Shown: piece after piece, positions 61,538-64,000 of the stretch | Position numbering within the stretch: position 1 is the stretch's first letter | Layout of the letters: every line of letters begins with the position of its first letter | NCBI RefSeq assembly: GCF_019880365.1 | Contig: NZ_CP082271.1 | Coordinates: forward strand, 1,488,001-1,552,000 | Reading direction: 5' to 3' | Source: Pseudomonas sp. DNDY-54 | Lineage (GTDB): Bacteria; Pseudomonadota; Gammaproteobacteria; Pseudomonadales; Pseudomonadaceae | Length of the DNA stretch: 64,000 bases | Notes under the pieces: generated by a model | The model's database searches: none | The model's input: the letters and a program-made list of their open reading frames with translations, nothing else | What the model was told of the DNA's origin: nothing | Made by a program: the position numbers and the translations under genes

Positions 61538-63553
61538 ATGTCGCAGTTCGAATTGGTCACTCGTTTCAAGCCCGCCGGTGACCAGCCTGAAGCCATTCGG
61601 CAGATGATCGAAGGCATCGAGGCCGGGTTGTCACATCAGACGCTGCTGGGTGTCACGGGCTCCGGCAAGACCTTCAGTATCGCCAACGTCATCGCTCATG
61701 TGCAGCGGCCGACGCTGGTGCTCGCGCCGAACAAAACATTGGCTGCGCAGCTGTACGGGGAGTTCAAGGCGTTCTTCCCGAACAACGCGGTCGAGTATTT
61801 CGTTTCCTATTACGACTACTACCAGCCCGAAGCCTACGTGCCGTCCTCTGACACCTTCATCGAAAAGGACGCCTCGATCAATGACCATATCGAGCAGATG
61901 CGCCTGTCGGCGACCAAGGCGCTACTGGAGCGCCCGGACGCAATCATCGTTACCACCGTCTCCTGTATCTATGGCCTGGGTGATCCGCAGTCGTATCTGA
62001 AGATGGTGCTGCACGTCGACCGGGGTGATCGCCTGGATCAACGGGAACTGTTGCGCCGCCTGACCGGCTTGCAATACACGCGAAATGACATGGACTTCGC
62101 CCGTGCAACCTTTCGGGTGCGAGGCGATGTCATCGATATCTTTCCCGCCGAATCCGATCTGGAGGCGGTCCGTATCGAGCTGTTCGATGACGAGGTGGAA
62201 AGCCTGTCCGCGTTCGATCCGCTGACCGGAGAGGTCATTCGCAAGCTTCCGCGCTTCACGTTTTATCCGAAGAGCCACTACGTGACGCCCCGCGAAACGC
62301 TGCTCGATGCCATCGAGAACATCAAGGCAGAACTCAAAGATCGCCTCGATTATCTACGCGCCAACAACAAACTGGTGGAGGCGCAGCGGCTCGAGCAGCG
62401 AACCCGTTTCGATCTGGAAATGATCATGGAGCTGGGCTACTGCAATGGCATCGAAAACTACTCACGTTATTTGTCCGGGCGCGCTTCGGGCGAGGCGCCG
62501 CCAACGCTCTATGACTATCTGCCAGCCGATGCGCTACTGGTAATCGATGAGTCGCATGTCAGCGTGCCGCAGGTCGGCGCGATGTATAAAGGCGACCGAT
62601 CGCGCAAGGAAACCCTGGTCGAATATGGCTTCCGCCTCCCGTCGGCGCTGGATAACCGACCTATGCGTTTCGACGAATGGGAGGCGATCAGCCCCCAAAC
62701 GATTTTCGTCTCGGCAACCCCTGGGCCCTATGAGGCGGAGCATTCCGGTCGAGTGATCGAGCAGGTGGTACGGCCGACAGGGCTGGTCGATCCACAGATC
62801 GAAGTGCGACCGGCGTTGACCCAGGTCGATGACCTGCTCTCGGAAATCACCAAGTGTGTCGCCAAGGAAGAGCGGGTGTTGGTGACGACGCTGACCAAGC
62901 GGATGGCTGAAGACCTGACGGATTACCTGGGCGACCACGGGGTTCGGGTGCGTTACCTGCACTCGGACATCGATACTGTCGAACGCGTGGAGATCATTCG
63001 GGATCTGCGTCTGGGCGTATTTGACGTCCTGGTGGGTATCAACCTGCTACGCGAGGGCCTCGATATGCCTGAGGTTTCGCTGGTGGCGATCCTCGATGCC
63101 GACAAGGAAGGCTTCCTGCGCTCGGAGCGTTCGCTGATTCAGACCATTGGCCGCGCCGCGCGTAACCTCAATGGCCGGGCGATTCTCTATGCCGACCGCA
63201 TCACTGGCTCCATGGAGCGAGCCATTGGCGAAACTGAGCGTCGCCGCAACAAGCAGATCGCTTTCAACGAGGCGCATGGCATCGTGCCCCAGGGCGTATT
63301 CAAGGATGTGAAGGATATTCTGGAAGGCGCCACGGTGCCTGGTTCGCGCAGCAAGAAACGTCGCGGTGAGGCAAAGGCGGCGGAAGAAGCGGCGCGGTAC
63401 GAGAACGAATTGCGGTCGCCAAGCGAGATCACCAAGCGGATTCGGCAGTTGGAAGAGAAGATGCTTGCCTATGCGCGTGACCTGGAGTTCGAGGCTGCCG
63501 CGCAGACCCGCGATGAGATCCACAAGCTGCGCGAGCGCCTGCTGCAGGTCTGA
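61538..63553 (+). CDS. uvrB: Excinuclease ABC subunit B
   Basis: UvrB is the damage-verifying helicase-like subunit of nucleotide excision repair. The 671-residue product has Walker A GVTGSGKT (38-45), the beta-hairpin region YYDYYQPEAYVPSSDTFIEKD (about 91-111, split here by context), DESHV, the C-terminal helicase motifs LREGLDMPEVSLVAILDADKEG and QTIGRAARN, and the UVR domain at about 630-665 that binds UvrC. AGAGG lies 8 bases before ATG 61538. It is followed 225 bp later by gltX. Length and motifs agree fully with the family. Confidence 0.97.
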   Translation: MSQFELVTRFKPAGDQPEAIRQMIEGIEAGLSHQTLLGVTGSGKTFSIANVIAHVQRPTLVLAPNKTLAAQLYGEFKAFFPNNAVEYFVSYYDYYQPEAYVPSSDTFIEKDASINDHIEQMRLSATKALLERPDAIIVTTVSCIYGLGDPQSYLKMVLHVDRGDRLDQRELLRRLTGLQYTRNDMDFARATFRVRGDVIDIFPAESDLEAVRIELFDDEVESLSAFDPLTGEVIRKLPRFTFYPKSHYVTPRETLLDAIENIKAELKDRLDYLRANNKLVEAQRLEQRTRFDLEMIMELGYCNGIENYSRYLSGRASGEAPPTLYDYLPADALLVIDESHVSVPQVGAMYKGDRSRKETLVEYGFRLPSALDNRPMRFDEWEAISPQTIFVSATPGPYEAEHSGRVIEQVVRPTGLVDPQIEVRPALTQVDDLLSEITKCVAKEERVLVTTLTKRMAEDLTDYLGDHGVRVRYLHSDIDTVERVEIIRDLRLGVFDVLVGINLLREGLDMPEVSLVAILDADKEGFLRSERSLIQTIGRAARNLNGRAILYADRITGSMERAIGETERRRNKQIAFNEAHGIVPQGVFKDVKDILEGATVPGSRSKKRRGEAKAAEEAARYENELRSPSEITKRIRQLEEKMLAYARDLEFEAAAQTRDEIHKLRERLLQV

Positions 63554-63778
63554 TCCTTTAGCAGCAACCCGGTCGTCATGACAGAAGGCGGTTCTATGTA
63601 AAGAGGCTGCGCGCAGCTTCTCGACACAGCGGCGCGTCAGCGCTGATCAAGGAAAGGGTCAGGTAGAGTCGGTAGAGGTGCGCCTGTTAACATCGCGCCT
63701 TTACCAGCGCTGACCGGCGACGGGCATAGACGTCAATGGCCGCTGCGTTTTCCTCTGTGCCTCCGATTCGAGAACATC

Positions 63779-64000
63779 ATGACCACCGTTCGTACCCGTA
63801 TCGCGCCATCGCCCACAGGCGACCCCCATGTTGGCACCGCCTATATCGCGTTGTTCAACCTTTGCTTTGCTCGCCAGCACGGCGGCCAGTTCATTTTGCG
63901 CATCGAGGATACGGATCAGCTACGTTCGACGCGCGAGTCCGAGCAACAGATTTACGATGCGCTGCGCTGGCTGGGCATAGAGTGGGACGAGGGCCCTGAT
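63779..64000 (+). CDS. gltX: Glutamate-tRNA ligase, N-terminal end (partial)
   Basis: The first 74 codons lie in the window: MTTVRTRIAPSPTGDPHVGTAY contains the class I HIGH-type motif (PHVG), followed by RIEDTDQLRSTRESEQQIYDAL and WLGIEWDEGPD, diagnostic of glutamyl-tRNA synthetase, which charges tRNA-Glu in the cytoplasm. The gene runs off the right edge, so the KMSKS loop is not visible. It follows uvrB, as in P. aeruginosa nearby. Confidence 0.93.
   Translation, partial: MTTVRTRIAPSPTGDPHVGTAYIALFNLCFARQHGGQFILRIEDTDQLRSTRESEQQIYDALRWLGIEWDEGPD

Noticed and set aside
1..64000. CRISPR array, prophage or transposase
   Set aside because: No regularly spaced repeats, phage structural or integrase genes, or transposase motifs were seen on either strand.

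Overview
The window looks like chromosomal DNA from a Pseudomonas of the stutzeri group (Stutzerimonas). It is GC-rich and carries gene neighbourhoods typical of Pseudomonas (dapA-bamC, aminotransferase/uvrB/gltX, rmuC, an SSF-type hybrid sensor kinase, an MFS-PlsC fusion). The most telling gene is a secreted maltotetraose-forming amylase (amyP), an enzyme classically known from P. stutzeri, set inside a full starch/maltodextrin locus. Species assignment is inference from recalled protein families; no search was run.

Layout. 0-9.5 kb: dapA end, bamC, a long-type purC, tRNA-Ser, two small hypothetical genes, a GMC oxidoreductase with a small signal-anchored partner, then ldhA coupled to a lactate-permease-family transporter and facing an AraC regulator. 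9.5-22.2 kb: a block in which nearly every long gene has frameshifts (a GGDEF protein, a TonB-dependent receptor, a beta-propeller phytase, a PhoX phosphatase, lpxR, ydbH). The exbB and exbD/tonB genes inside it read through. Receptor, phytase, proton-motive Ton motor and PhoX together look like a phytate/organic-phosphate scavenging locus, and a PhoB-box-like sequence lies before the receptor. The indels sit mostly in short C/G or T runs, so genuine decay and consensus errors must be told apart. 10.5-11.4 kb is non-coding repeat DNA.

22.2-36 kb: ydbH-ynbE-ydbL (envelope lipid transport type), a Sel1 protein, rmuC, an MgtC/DUF4010 membrane protein, an SSF hybrid histidine kinase, a GNAT, azlCD, and an MFS-acyltransferase fusion. 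36-55.6 kb: the starch/maltodextrin regulon: malM-lamB (-), amyP (+), malS plus a kinase-fold gene (-), malE-malF-malG, malT, maa (+), a large curlin-repeat protein (-), an alpha-glucosidase and malK (+). The logic is extracellular starch to maltotetraose (AmyP), outer membrane entry (LamB), periplasmic trimming (MalS), import (MalEFGK), cytoplasmic hydrolysis (alpha-glucosidase), all probably under MalT. MalT-box-like sites and a shared CTACGCCCC motif occur in three intergenic regions.

55.6-64 kb: a Gdx/SugE guanidinium exporter behind a two-hairpin guanidine-II riboswitch, a BASS-family transporter, rdgC, a tRNA-Val/tRNA-Asp operon, an FKBP lipoprotein, two REP doublets, tRNA-Asn with a truncated duplicate of its 3' end and terminator, an aromatic-type aminotransferase, uvrB and the start of gltX. 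No CRISPR array, prophage, transposase or rRNA gene was seen.
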